Positions 23,882-33,252 are shown, numbered from the stretch's first letter. The stretch: 64,000 nucleotides of DNA from CALREJ01 sp964533375 (GCA_964533375.1 CAZHLW010000003.1:20343-84342); one strand, 5' to 3'. The notes: a model not told the origin generated them from the letters alone. Made by a program: numbers and translations.

Positions 23882-24649
23882 TTATTTGAGGAGATTATCA
23901 AAAACCTTCTTGAAAGACGCGAAGTCCTGCGCACCCTGAATCAGGGCTGTTTTGCCATCCGGTCCAAGCACCCAGAAAGACGGCACACCACCGACTCCCC
24001 CGTCACTTGCGGCCTTCATATCCTCTTCAATCTGCGGGATAGTGGCCCCGGTATCAATGCAGTAGTACATCGCTTCGGTGTCGATGCCGTTCAGCGACTG
24101 GAAAGCGGCATAGACATCGTCCGCAGTCAGCTCGTCACCGTCTTTGGTGGCAGCGAAGAATTTCTTCTGAAGCTGGAGTGCGTAGCCTTCCGACTGCTCT
24201 CTGCTGCATTCAATAGCCTGAGCTGCAACGGATGCTGCTGCATGGAAACTTAAGGGCAAGTTGCGGAACACGAAGCGAACTTTGCCGGGTGTAATGTAAC
24301 GCTTCTGGATAGTGGGCAGTGTTTTCAAAGCAAACTGCGTGCAGAACGGACACGCATAGTCGATAAATTCCACAACAGTGATGGGCGCGTCAGCATCACC
24401 AAGTGTGTAGCCGTTTGCAGGAAGAGCAGGCGTGTAGTCCCCTACTTTCTGATACGGCGTATTAATAGTCGCTTTTGGCGTCGTGGAGCCATTTGTACGA
24501 GTCGTAGCCTGCGTCTGGCGGCCTTCACGATGGGTGTTTACCAGAGTGCGGCGGGACACACGCTCTGTGCCCTTGATGGTGTAGGCAGAAGCGAGAGCGG
24601 GCTGGAGTGCAAATGTCAGAGTCAGTGCGGAGAGAAAGAGTTTGTGCAT
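23882..24649 (-). CDS. Secreted DsbA/DsbG-like thiol oxidoreductase
   Basis: 255 residues from the ATG at 24647-24649, giving a signal peptide (MHKLFLSALTLTFALQPALA). A further 31 residues open upstream are not used. The thioredoxin-fold domain starts near residue 90 (ITVVEFIDYACPFCTQFA) with active site CPFC. The cis-Pro loop is GGVPSFWV. The insert of helices between is as in the DsbA/BdbD class. It acts outside the cytoplasm and probably introduces or reshuffles disulfides. The neighbouring SLH protein has at least 22 paired Cys, and the five giant proteins further on are Cys-rich, so substrates are at hand. Confidence 0.88.
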   Translation of the reverse strand: MHKLFLSALTLTFALQPALASAYTIKGTERVSRRTLVNTHREGRQTQATTRTNGSTTPKATINTPYQKVGDYTPALPANGYTLGDADAPITVVEFIDYACPFCTQFALKTLPTIQKRYITPGKVRFVFRNLPLSFHAAASVAAQAIECSREQSEGYALQLQKKFFAATKDGDELTADDVYAAFQSLNGIDTEAMYYCIDTGATIPQIEEDMKAASDGGVGGVPSFWVLGPDGKTALIQGAQDFASFKKVFDNLLK

Positions 24650-24706
24650 AGATAATAAGGGGTAGGTCTTGATGGTAGAGGGAGCGGAAGCTGGGAGCAA
24701 GAATTG

Positions 24707-24839
24707 CCTCACCCCCGACCCCTCTCCATACCCCAACCGCACGCCGCTGGAGAGGGGAGCAGTTTTTCATTCTATAAAGAAAGCCAGTTCCCCTCTCCCG
24801 TTGGAATCCAGGCGGCAGGGAGAGGGGCTAGGGGTGAGG
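24707..24839. repeat. Composite inverted repeat (CCTCACCCCCGACCCCTCTCC type)
   Basis: CCTCACCCCCGACCCCTCTC at 24707 pairs with the mirrored GGGAGAGGGGCTAGGGGTGA ending at 24838. Nested inside are GGAGAGGGG / CCCCTCTCC arms around GCAGTTTTTCATTC. Similar C-rich arms are known as dispersed intergenic repeats in many bacteria. It separates the divergent DsbA-like and lysS genes, so it is not a simple terminator. Confidence 0.7.
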
Positions 24840-24874
24840 CAGAAACCTAGCTTCAAACGCCAACTCTTTTTCCC

Positions 24875-24880
24875 TATACT
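24875..24880 (+). promoter_or_regulatory. -10 element of lysS, leaderless
   Basis: TATACT then six bases to the ATG at 24887. A weak TTCAAA lies 17 bp upstream (24852-24857). Confidence 0.55.
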
Positions 24881-24886
24881 CCGCCC

Positions 24887-27019
24887 ATGGATTCCTTCCG
24901 ACAGAAAAAGGCCGACGCAATCCGCGCAAAGGGCGGGCAGCCGTATGCTGCAAAATTTAACCGGACGCATACATTGAGCGAAGGGCGTGATGCCGCAGAG
25001 GATACGGCGATGACCGTCTGTGGCCGTGTCATGCTGATGCGCGATATGGGAAAGATGGCGTTTCTCACGCTTCAGGACCATACCGGGCGCTTGCAGCTGG
25101 TCTTCAAAGCGGATGATCTCGGCGCGGATATATATAAGGAAGCAATGAACCTGATCGACCTGGGCGATATTGTGGGTGTGAGCGGCAAGCGCTTTGCCAC
25201 ACAGAAAGGCGAACCGAGTGTGATGGTGGAAAACTGGCAGATGCTGAGCAAGGCTCTCCGCCAGCCGCCGGAAAAGTGGCACGGCATTGCCGATCAGGAA
25301 ACTGCCTGGCGTCAGCGGTATCTGGACATGACCAGTAATCGTGAGACGTTTGACCGGTTCCAGTTTAGGTCGAACTTTATCCAGCGCCTTCGTAAGTTTT
25401 ACTGGGACGAAGGATTTACCGAAGTCGAAACACCGGTGCTGGTGAATGCTGCGTCCGGCGCACTGGCGACTCCGTTTCAGACGCACCACATGGCCTACGA
25501 CAGCGATATGTTCCTGCGTATTGCCCCGGAAACCTTTCTGAAGGAATGTCTGGTGGGAGGGTTCGATAAGGTGTTTGAATTGGGGCGGGTGTTCCGCAAT
25601 GAAGGGCTGGACCCAAGTCACCTGCAGGACTTCACGATGGTCGAGCACTACGCTTCCTACTGGGACTACGTCGCAAACATGGATTTTGCGGAGAAGATGA
25701 TTCCGACTATTTTGATGGATCTGCTCGGGACGACAAAAGTGAAGATTCCGGACCGCGATGGCAATCTGGTGGAAGTCGACTTCAAGGCCGGCTGGCCACG
25801 CCTGAGTATCCGGGATGTCATCAAGCAATCCTGCGGGATTGATTTCGAAGAGCACAATTCAGCTTCAGCCCTGAGGGAAGCCATAAAGTCGAAGGGCATC
25901 AAGCTGGATGTGAATGTGGAAGCTCTTGGTCGCGGCAACCTGATTGATCAGCTCTACAAGAAAGTCAGCCGCCCGTCCCTCATCCAGCCGACCTTCATCA
26001 TGAAGCATCCGCTGGATTTGTCTCCGCTTGCCCGCAGAAACGACGAAAACCCGAACATCACCGACCGCTTCCAGCTGGTTGTGGGTGGATGGGAAATCAT
26101 CAACGCCTACAGCGAACTGGTTGATCCAGTCGATCAGGCCCAGCGCTTTGAGGAGCAGGCAAAGGCAAATGCCGGTGGTGATAGCGATGCGCACAGAAAA
26201 GATGATGAGTATGTAACAGCTCTCGAATACGGATGTCCTCCGTGTTCCGGCTTTGGCATGGGAATCGACCGCATTGTGGCACTTCTCACACAGCAGACCA
26301 ATTTGCGCGATGTGGTTCTTTTCCCGTTGATGAAACCCGATGTAAGTGATCAGCGATCAGAGATCAGGGATCAGGATACAAAAAAGAAAAATTCCACCCC
26401 CGATTACCGATTACCGATTACCGATCACCCGTTGTTATTACAACATGCAGAATACGGCCACCTTCTGGAAGGCGCCCACGGGCTCATCGAAGCACACGCC
26501 GATATGACCAAGGCCCACCTGATTGCAACGGGTGCTGCTATGGAAGCGCTCGCAAAAAAGTTTGGTGGCGATCCACAGACCTGGAAAGTGGCAGGCATGC
26601 TCCATGATTTGGACTGGGATCAGTTGAACAAAGATTTTGCACAACACTGTGGTGACACATTGGAACACCTCCTCTCGACTATCAAAGCTCCGCAAGAATT
26701 ACTGGCAGACATCCGTGCTCACTACGCAGATAAATATGGTGAGGACTATCCGCTCGATACCATGCTCCGCAAATGTTTGTACTGTGTGGATGAACTGACA
26801 GGCTTCATTATTGCGGTCACAAAGGTTCGCCCCAGCAAACAGATAGCCGATGTGGAAGTGAGCAGCGTAAAAAAGAAACTGAAAGACAAGGCGTTTGCGG
26901 CTCAGGTTAGCCGTGAACAGATCAGCAGCTGCGAGAGGATCATTCCTATGCCGCTGGATGAATTCATTGCAATAACATTGGATGCTATGAAGAATGTTGC
27001 AGCTGAATTAGGTCTTTAA
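24887..27019 (+). CDS. lysS: Lysyl-tRNA synthetase fused to an HD-domain hydrolase
   Basis: 710 residues. Residues 1-485 are a class II LysRS: OB anticodon-binding domain (VCGRVMLMRDMGKMAFLTLQ), motif 2 (FELGRVFRNEGLDPSHLQDF) and motif 3 (GFGMGIDRIVALL). The charged linker of about 30 residues (486-515) is encoded by a dispersed repeat element. Residues 516-710 form an HD-superfamily domain (AHLIATGAAMEALAKK, VAGMLHDLDWD with the metal-binding His-Asp, then RAHYADKYG). LysRS is normally about 500 residues. The HD part could act on nucleotides or be regulatory; its substrate is unknown. Leaderless start. Confidence 0.93.
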   Translation: MDSFRQKKADAIRAKGGQPYAAKFNRTHTLSEGRDAAEDTAMTVCGRVMLMRDMGKMAFLTLQDHTGRLQLVFKADDLGADIYKEAMNLIDLGDIVGVSGKRFATQKGEPSVMVENWQMLSKALRQPPEKWHGIADQETAWRQRYLDMTSNRETFDRFQFRSNFIQRLRKFYWDEGFTEVETPVLVNAASGALATPFQTHHMAYDSDMFLRIAPETFLKECLVGGFDKVFELGRVFRNEGLDPSHLQDFTMVEHYASYWDYVANMDFAEKMIPTILMDLLGTTKVKIPDRDGNLVEVDFKAGWPRLSIRDVIKQSCGIDFEEHNSASALREAIKSKGIKLDVNVEALGRGNLIDQLYKKVSRPSLIQPTFIMKHPLDLSPLARRNDENPNITDRFQLVVGGWEIINAYSELVDPVDQAQRFEEQAKANAGGDSDAHRKDDEYVTALEYGCPPCSGFGMGIDRIVALLTQQTNLRDVVLFPLMKPDVSDQRSEIRDQDTKKKNSTPDYRLPITDHPLLLQHAEYGHLLEGAHGLIEAHADMTKAHLIATGAAMEALAKKFGGDPQTWKVAGMLHDLDWDQLNKDFAQHCGDTLEHLLSTIKAPQELLADIRAHYADKYGEDYPLDTMLRKCLYCVDELTGFIIAVTKVRPSKQIADVEVSSVKKKLKDKAFAAQVSREQISSCERIIPMPLDEFIAITLDAMKNVAAELGL
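26348..26430. repeat. Heptamer/ATTCCACC element in frame within lysS
   Basis: Left array of GATCAGN units (26348-26375), an A-rich stretch, the core ATTCCACCCC (26391-26400), and a right array of CGATTAC units (26401-26430). The arms are partly inverted copies. It encodes the whole linker between the synthetase and HD domains with no frame break. Confidence 0.75.
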
Positions 27020-27021
27020 TG

Positions 27022-27055
27022 CGACTTGCCCGCCGTAGCCCAAAGGGCAAAGTCG
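27022..27055. repeat. Hairpin repeat after lysS
   Basis: CGACTTGCCC pairs with GGGCAAAGTCG across GCCGTAGCCCAAA. Shares the GCCGTAGCCC core with the element in rpmC. There is no T-run, so a terminator role is doubtful. Confidence 0.55.
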
Positions 27056-27104
27056 GGTGAAAGGGGTGGCACAGGAACTCGGCCTCTGATATCACTGGCC
27101 TGTG

Positions 27105-28364
27105 ATGCATTTTCTCGCACGCAGGCACCGCTCACAAACGTATCAGCGTTTTATAGAAAGAATAAAACGTCTGCTGGGACCGGGGCTTTTTTACACGATC
27201 AAGAACGGACCACGGCAGGCATTTGCGATGATGTACCGCCGGAAGCGTCAAAAGATCCGCCGGAAGGCGACGGGAAATGCGGACTTCATTCTGGTGATTG
27301 ATCAACAGGTGCCTTCTGCTGACCGCAGCTCCGGGGAATGCAGAATGGATGCACTGTTGAGACTTTTGGCGGAAACAGGAAAGGACGTGTTTTTTCTTGG
27401 CGAAGATACGGCGCGGAAACCCGCCGAGGATTCACTCCGTGCGGCAGGTATCCACGTACTTCATGAATCCGTAAAAGGGTATCTGAAACATGCAGGGAAA
27501 CTGTATGGAACGGTGATTTTCAGCAGGGCGCACATAGCGGAGCAGTACATGGACGCAGTTGAACGGTATGCACCGCAGGCAGCCATCGTGTTTGATACGG
27601 TCGATCTGCACCATGTGCGCATGAAGCGCGCAGCGGAGGTGAAAAAAAGCGATGCGCTCCTGCAAGATGCGCGGAAGATGGAGAAAATTGAGTTGTCTCT
27701 TGCAGCGCGTGCGGATTGCACTCTTGTCGTGAGTGAGGCGGAGAAGCGGTATCTGCAGGAACGTCTGGCGGATGCGCATATTTGTGTTCTCTCGAATATC
27801 AGCAGTGATCCGGTCAGACCGCATATGGCGCCGGAGCGCAGGCACATGCTCTTTGTGGGAAATTTTTATCATGACCCGAACGAGGATGGTATCCGCTGGT
27901 TTGTGACTGATGTGTTGCCGCTTATCTGCAAACAACTACCGGATGCAGTATTGGATATTGTGGGATACGGCAGTGATGTGTTTGTGAAAGACCTGGCTGG
28001 CGATGGAATAAGAGTGCATGGACATCAGCCCTTCCTGAAGCCATTTTTTGAGAGTGCACGCGTTTCGGTCGCACCGCTGCGGTACGGTGCCGGCGTGAAA
28101 GGAAAAATATCGATGTCCATGAGCGAAGGCGTTCCGTGTGTCACAACATCTACAGGTGCGGAGGGCATGGATTTAAAAAATAATGAGACAGTGCTGATTG
28201 CAGATACGCCGGAAGCCTTTGCGGCAGCCGTACTCCGTTTGTATTCCGACGATACACTGTGGATAAAGATTGCGACTTTTGCCCAGCAGCAAGGGCTGCA
28301 TCTTTTTTCCAAAGAAAAAGCGCGCCATGCGGTGGAAGAGATGTTTGCTATGATCCGCTCATGA
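27105..28364 (+). CDS. Glycosyltransferase family 4-like protein
   Basis: About 419 residues. GTG (27102) and ATG (27105) are adjacent; ATG is preferred. The basic N terminus of about 70 residues is extra. The GT-B C-terminal half has LFVGNFYHDPNEDGIRWF, VLDIVGYGSD, VHGHQPFLKPFFESARVSVAPLRYG and GVKGKISMSMSEGVPCV. The first half includes HIAEQYMDAVERYAPQAAIVFDTVDLH. It transfers a sugar, substrate unknown. It overlaps the following GT2 gene by 4 nt, starting the second glycan operon. Confidence 0.85.
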   Translation: MHFLARRHRSQTYQRFIERIKRLLGPGLFYTIKNGPRQAFAMMYRRKRQKIRRKATGNADFILVIDQQVPSADRSSGECRMDALLRLLAETGKDVFFLGEDTARKPAEDSLRAAGIHVLHESVKGYLKHAGKLYGTVIFSRAHIAEQYMDAVERYAPQAAIVFDTVDLHHVRMKRAAEVKKSDALLQDARKMEKIELSLAARADCTLVVSEAEKRYLQERLADAHICVLSNISSDPVRPHMAPERRHMLFVGNFYHDPNEDGIRWFVTDVLPLICKQLPDAVLDIVGYGSDVFVKDLAGDGIRVHGHQPFLKPFFESARVSVAPLRYGAGVKGKISMSMSEGVPCVTTSTGAEGMDLKNNETVLIADTPEAFAAAVLRLYSDDTLWIKIATFAQQQGLHLFSKEKARHAVEEMFAMIRS

Positions 28365-29221
28365 AGAGCCCTGGAATCAGCATCGTCATCTGCACGCATA
28401 ACCCGACAGAAACCTTTGAGCAGGCGCTTGCGAGTGTGGACAGATTGGAGAACCGGGACCAGACCGAAATTCTGGTGATTGAAAACGCGTGTCATGCCGC
28501 ATCAAAAGAAAAGATACATATACTTTTGAAAGACCGGCCGTGGATACGGTTGATTGAGGAACCGACGCTCGGGCTGTCTGTTGCGCGAAACCGCGGTCTA
28601 CGCGAAGCGCGGGCACCGGTTGTCGGATTTATCGATGACGATGCGGAACTATCGCCACAATGGGGACATGTGATACTTGATACGTTTGCCAGACACCCCG
28701 AAGCGGGTGCGGTGGGAGGAAAAGTGGTTCTGGAGTATCTGTCGCCTCCACCGGCTTTTTTGACGGATCTGCACCGGTTGTACCTTGGATGGTTCGATTG
28801 CGGACCGGAGGAAAAAATTCTGTCATTTCCCGACTGTCCGCGCGGCTGCAATATGGCATTCCGCACAGAAGCACTGTCTGCTGTCGACAGCTTTTCGCCG
28901 TGGCTGGGAAAAATCGGCGACAGTCTGGCGTGCTTCGAGGAAATTGATCTCTGCCAGCGCCTGATGCAAGCCGGATGGATCAGTCTGTACCAACCCGATG
29001 CAGTGGTAACACATCTGATTGAAGCATTCCGCTATCAGCCGGACTGGTTTGTACAAAGAACCTACGAACAGGGGAAATCCGTGCGGATTTTTGAGCGCCT
29101 TGCGGGTTCCTTCTTCCCGTCACCCGCATCTCTGCGGCGCCTGTGTAGTAGCGGCCGACTCGAACGGCTCTTCGCACGCGGTTACCTGGCGGGGTGCAGG
29201 GCAAAATTGCACACGAGATAG
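28361..29221 (+). CDS. Glycosyltransferase family 2 protein
   Basis: 286 residues from the ATG overlapping the previous stop; the 34 upstream in-frame residues lie inside the previous gene and are rejected. GT-A features: SIVICTHNPTETFEQAL, RNRGLREARAPVVGFIDDDAEL (metal-binding acidic triad) and GCNMAFRTEAL. It uses a nucleotide sugar. Followed by the methyltransferase-GT fusion. Confidence 0.88.
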   Translation: MKSPGISIVICTHNPTETFEQALASVDRLENRDQTEILVIENACHAASKEKIHILLKDRPWIRLIEEPTLGLSVARNRGLREARAPVVGFIDDDAELSPQWGHVILDTFARHPEAGAVGGKVVLEYLSPPPAFLTDLHRLYLGWFDCGPEEKILSFPDCPRGCNMAFRTEALSAVDSFSPWLGKIGDSLACFEEIDLCQRLMQAGWISLYQPDAVVTHLIEAFRYQPDWFVQRTYEQGKSVRIFERLAGSFFPSPASLRRLCSSGRLERLFARGYLAGCRAKLHTR

Positions 29222-29268
29222 CTGCTGTTTTCATTGGCAGGCCATGTGCTATTCTTCGCCTCCTGCCT

Positions 29269-31671
29269 ATGGATCGCTTCTGGTTCTCCGTCATCCGGCC
29301 CTGTCTGTCCTTTATCGGGGCGCGTGTAATTGCGGAAATCGGGACAGGGAAAGGAGACACTGCCGTTCTTGCGGCGGATTTCTGCAGGGAACACGGTGCA
29401 CGCTTTCATACTATTGATACGGCTCCGGCGTTGGATGTGCGTGTTTTTGAGGAAACCCATGCCCCGTACATCACCTGTTACCGCGGACGCAGTCTGGATA
29501 TTTTGCCACACATTCCAACCTACGATGCCATCCTGATAGATGGCGATCACAACTGGTACAGCGTGTTCCATGAACTGGAGCTTGTCGAACGCCGGCGGCG
29601 CGAAACCGATGTGCAGTGCATGGTCTTTCTGCATGATACCGGCTGGCCATATGGACGGCGGGACCTGTACTACGACATCACTCTCATCCCGGAAGAATTC
29701 CGGCAGGAATCGGAAGTAGCGGGTATCGATCCCGCAACGGATACGCTCTCGCCTGTCGGTTTCAATGCAAGACTGCGGCATGCGAAAAAGGCAGGTGGCG
29801 ACCGGAACGGCGTCCTGACGGCGGTAGAGGATTTTCTGCGCTCTCATCTCGACTGGCAGATTGTGACCGTACCGGGTTTCTTCGGCCTGAGCATTCTGAT
29901 CCCCCAGCCGCTTTTAGATGCCTATCCGGATTTTTTGCGGTTTTTGGAACTGATCGTTCCCTCAGAAGAAATGGAGGAACATCTGAAAGAAATCGAGGCA
30001 GATAGAATCGTCCATCTTGCGCTATCGCAATCGGTACGGAAAACGAACGATGCCTTGCTGACACAGCTGGAAGAAAAAAATATACACATCCGGGAACTGT
30101 CAGAGGCAAAAAAAACAGACCCTGCGGAAGAACAGGCAATTGCACAATTGAGGCATATGGAAAGCACGCTGAGCTGGAAAATAACGGCACCTCTGCGTAT
30201 TGCCGGGGCACTACTGCGACGGGATCTGTCTGTCTATAGCGACATGTGGGTACGGATGGGCAGGCCGTTTCCGCGAACCATGCGTTTCCTCCGGCACAGA
30301 CTGCTGGGTGCATTTTTGCCTGCAACGGTTGTAAGTATCCCGCAGCAGATGGTATCGGACACGGCGGTCATTGTCGTTTGTCCGGAGACGGCTATGTATC
30401 TTCCGGATACGCTCGACAGCCTGCTCAATCAGAGCCGGCGCCCCGCGGATATCCTGGTTGTCCGGACAAGTGACGTGCGGGACGATGTGACGGGCGTCCT
30501 GCTTCCCTATCTGGATAAAGGAGTCCGTTTTCTGCAGAGCGGATTTACGACGGCGCTTGCCGCAGCACGTGCCGGAATCAGCGCGACTACCAGCGGTTTC
30601 ATCGTGTTTATGGAGAGCGGCGATCTGCTGCACCGCGATTTTGTGGAGTGCAACGAGCTGCTGCTTCTGGAGAATCCCTCGACAGGTATTGCTATGAGCG
30701 ATGTCCGTCTCTTTGGCGCACAGAGGGGCTACAGACGCGCACCGGATACCGCAGATACCCATGCACCGCTGTCCATGGAAAGCCGCCCGCGAAACGGCAT
30801 CATGATCCGGCGGGAAGCGCTGGAGCAGGCGCGGGGCTGGCCCATGGATCAAAAACAATCGGTCTGGAACGAAATACTGCAACTGGGATTTCGCGTGCAG
30901 CGTAGTATGGGTCTGTACCTGAAACGGGCGACTGCTACAGATATTTTCGCCGACAGCGCGCCGCACAATGCTCTTCTACCCGCAACGCTCTGTTTGTCTT
31001 TAAGCGGACGCAGCTGGGCCTGGCCACTCACAAGCTCCTTTCTGGAAACTCAAACCTATCCCCACGCACTCATCCATCTGGTGATTGTGGATACGGCGGA
31101 TGATGCCGCGTTTTCCGCAGTCGTCCGGCGTTGGCTCTCGAGTTGCGACTACCGCAGCGTGACGTATAAAACACTGCGGACAGGGCAGAAGGGGCTGGCG
31201 GATCTGCCACGTGAAACTGTTGCAAAAGACGTGAGCATTGCCTGTTCCGCTATCTACAATACCTTCGCGCGCACGATCGATACACCTCTCGTCTTCACAT
31301 TGGAGGACGATGTCATTCCACCGCAGGATGCATTCGTGCATTTAAGCACACTGATGACTGGCGACGTGTTGTCTGCTTCCGCGCTTTACTGGCACCGCGA
31401 CAAAAAGCAGCCCGTCTGCTGGATCTGGGATCGCGGCGGTCCGGCGTTCCCGGAAAAAGGACACGGCGTGCAGGAGATTGGCGGAACGGGATTCGGGTGT
31501 CTGGCCATCCGCGGAGATGTTTTCCGTAGTACTGTTTTCCAGAGCGGACAGCCGTTTGGAAATTACGATCATAATTTCTTCGCTCTTCATACGCTCAAAG
31601 ATTCCAGAACAGCCGTGATCGACTGGGACTGCGTGTGCCGCCATTACCAATCCCCCGACGTATGGTTCTAA
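29269..31671 (+). CDS. Fusion of SAM methyltransferase and glycosyltransferase-like domains
   Basis: About 800 residues from the ATG at 29269, 13 nt after TATTCT. Earlier in-frame starts begin inside the previous gene. Residues 1-230 are a class I methyltransferase (VIAEIGTGKGDTAVLA, AILIDGDHNWYSVFHELE). A coiled coil follows at about 245-320, then two GT-A-like regions (about 350-500, TAVIVVCPETAMYLPDTLDSL; and about 560-800, LIHLVIVDTADDAAF, LVFTLEDDVIPP with an acidic triad, GGTGFGCLAI). It may modify and extend the same glycan. No exact precedent is known to me for this order. Confidence 0.75.
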   Translation: MDRFWFSVIRPCLSFIGARVIAEIGTGKGDTAVLAADFCREHGARFHTIDTAPALDVRVFEETHAPYITCYRGRSLDILPHIPTYDAILIDGDHNWYSVFHELELVERRRRETDVQCMVFLHDTGWPYGRRDLYYDITLIPEEFRQESEVAGIDPATDTLSPVGFNARLRHAKKAGGDRNGVLTAVEDFLRSHLDWQIVTVPGFFGLSILIPQPLLDAYPDFLRFLELIVPSEEMEEHLKEIEADRIVHLALSQSVRKTNDALLTQLEEKNIHIRELSEAKKTDPAEEQAIAQLRHMESTLSWKITAPLRIAGALLRRDLSVYSDMWVRMGRPFPRTMRFLRHRLLGAFLPATVVSIPQQMVSDTAVIVVCPETAMYLPDTLDSLLNQSRRPADILVVRTSDVRDDVTGVLLPYLDKGVRFLQSGFTTALAAARAGISATTSGFIVFMESGDLLHRDFVECNELLLLENPSTGIAMSDVRLFGAQRGYRRAPDTADTHAPLSMESRPRNGIMIRREALEQARGWPMDQKQSVWNEILQLGFRVQRSMGLYLKRATATDIFADSAPHNALLPATLCLSLSGRSWAWPLTSSFLETQTYPHALIHLVIVDTADDAAFSAVVRRWLSSCDYRSVTYKTLRTGQKGLADLPRETVAKDVSIACSAIYNTFARTIDTPLVFTLEDDVIPPQDAFVHLSTLMTGDVLSASALYWHRDKKQPVCWIWDRGGPAFPEKGHGVQEIGGTGFGCLAIRGDVFRSTVFQSGQPFGNYDHNFFALHTLKDSRTAVIDWDCVCRHYQSPDVWF

Positions 31672-32564
31672 ATGATGATCACCGGCCGCGCATTCTGCTG
31701 ATTGTGGATATTCCGAATTGGGCTTTCCACACACTGGCACGCGCCATCCAGTCGGGACTCGCCCACCGCTTCCGGTGCGATATCATGATCGGATCGCAAC
31801 TTGCCGCTTTTGACGAAACTGACTACGACCTGATTCATGTGTTCTTTGAAATGGAGCGCAACCATCTGCCATATGTCCATGGAAAGACACGCATTCTGAA
31901 GAGTGTCTACAGCCATTACTGGCAGCAGTGGGGTATGAGCGTGGCGGATTTTTACAAGACACATCTGCGTGAGGCGCATGCCGTCTGCGTCCCGAGTGCC
32001 TTGCTTGCCGACGCTCTCCGGGAACTGCCGGTACCGGTTTCCATTGCACCCGAAGGAGTGGATACATCGTTCTTTACGCCCGCTGGGATAAAACGCGAAG
32101 GGCCACTGGTAGTCGGCTGGGCGGGACATCCGAACCGGTCCATCAAACGCCTCGAATGGATGAAGGCAGCTACGGACGACCTCTGCGAATTACGGCTGAC
32201 AAACGGGCTGCTGTCACCGGAGGAAATGCGTGAATTTTACAGAAGCGTGGACATCATTGCCTGCAGTTCGATTGCGGAAGGTGCGCCGCGCCCTCTTATG
32301 GAAGGCATGTCGTGCGGACTCTTCCCGCTCAGCTTCGATGTGGGGATTGCAGGGGAACTTATCAACGGAAACCGCAACGGCTACCTGGTGCAGAACAACA
32401 CTATTGAAGGACTGCGGAGCGCCGTGGAATGGTGTGTGGAGCATCCGGACAAAATCCGCGATACCGCTTTCCTGAACAGAAACATCGCAATCGCGCGGCG
32501 CGACTGGCGCGTGACGCTCCCTGCACAGGAGCACATTTACGATACTATACTGGCAACGCGGTAG
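31662..32564 (+). CDS. Glycosyltransferase (GT4-like)
   Basis: 300 residues from the ATG overlapping the end of the fusion gene by 10 nt; a GTG at 31635 is less likely. Short GT-B: ILLIVDIPNWAFHTLARAI, then VVGWAGHPNRSIKRLEWM and IIACSSIAEGAPRPLMEGMS with the Glu residues of the donor site, then GLFPLSFDVGIAGELI. Its 3' end overlaps the convergent ABC transporter gene by 20 nt. Confidence 0.84.
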   Translation: MVLNDDHRPRILLIVDIPNWAFHTLARAIQSGLAHRFRCDIMIGSQLAAFDETDYDLIHVFFEMERNHLPYVHGKTRILKSVYSHYWQQWGMSVADFYKTHLREAHAVCVPSALLADALRELPVPVSIAPEGVDTSFFTPAGIKREGPLVVGWAGHPNRSIKRLEWMKAATDDLCELRLTNGLLSPEEMREFYRSVDIIACSSIAEGAPRPLMEGMSCGLFPLSFDVGIAGELINGNRNGYLVQNNTIEGLRSAVEWCVEHPDKIRDTAFLNRNIAIARRDWRVTLPAQEHIYDTILATR

Positions 32565-33252
32565 CGGGAGCCGCCATTCTGCCGTGGTTCATGTGCACAA
32601 TACGGTCGGTAAATCTGCCAAGCTCATCAAAATCATGACTGACGAGTACCGCTGTTTTTCCCTGTGCTCTGAGCGCACGCAAATGCTCTTTGCACTTTTC
32701 CTGGAAATCCGCATCGCCGACAGCAAGAATTTCATCGAACAGATACAGATCACGATCGACTTGTGCCGCAGCCGCAAACGCCAGGCGCAGACGCATACCG
32801 GTGCTGTAGCATTTGAGCGGTAAGTCGAGCGCGGATTCTATACCTGCAAAGTTGATGATACGATCGGTCATCGCACGGATCTCCTTTCGTGAATAGCCCT
32901 GCAGCAAGCCATGAAGATAGATATTTTCTTCCGCTCTGCGTTCCGGATGAAACCCGATCCCCAGTTCAAAAAAACAGGAGAGTGATCCGTGAAGGCTGAC
33001 AGTTCCGGTATCCGGACGGAGGAGTCCTCCCAGAATGCGCAGCATCGTGGTTTTTCCGGACCCGTTGGGACCGTACATTCCCACCCACTCGCCGCGCCGG
33101 ACGGACAGTGATGACGGAAAAAGCGCATTCACTGTGGTTGTTTTGCGCTGCAGACGCCACTTGAGCAACCGGTCCTGCAGAAGCACAGACGAAATCATCG
33201 ACCGTTCATAGGTTTTGGAAACGCCGTCGGCTGCAAGCACAATATCGTTCAT
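32545..33252 (-). CDS. ABC transporter ATPase, polysaccharide export type
   Basis: 235 residues. Walker A GPNGSGKTT, signature YSTGMRLRLAFA, Walker B LYLFDEILAVGD and the switch His (VSHDFDEL) are all intact. The N-terminal part and the FFELGIGFHPE loop are typical of the Wzt/TagH/RfbE group. It lacks the C-terminal glycan-binding domain of longer Wzt proteins. Its ATG overlaps the permease stop (ATGA). With the permease it should flip a lipid-linked glycan across the membrane. Confidence 0.92.
   Translation of the reverse strand: MNDIVLAADGVSKTYERSMISSVLLQDRLLKWRLQRKTTTVNALFPSSLSVRRGEWVGMYGPNGSGKTTMLRILGGLLRPDTGTVSLHGSLSCFFELGIGFHPERRAEENIYLHGLLQGYSRKEIRAMTDRIINFAGIESALDLPLKCYSTGMRLRLAFAAAAQVDRDLYLFDEILAVGDADFQEKCKEHLRALRAQGKTAVLVSHDFDELGRFTDRIVHMNHGRMAAPATALPV

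Noticed and set aside
22534..23934. Extended 466-residue version of the SLH-CYYD protein
   Set aside because: The extra 46 residues overlap the end of the DsbA-like gene and a terminator, and they precede an otherwise ideal signal peptide.
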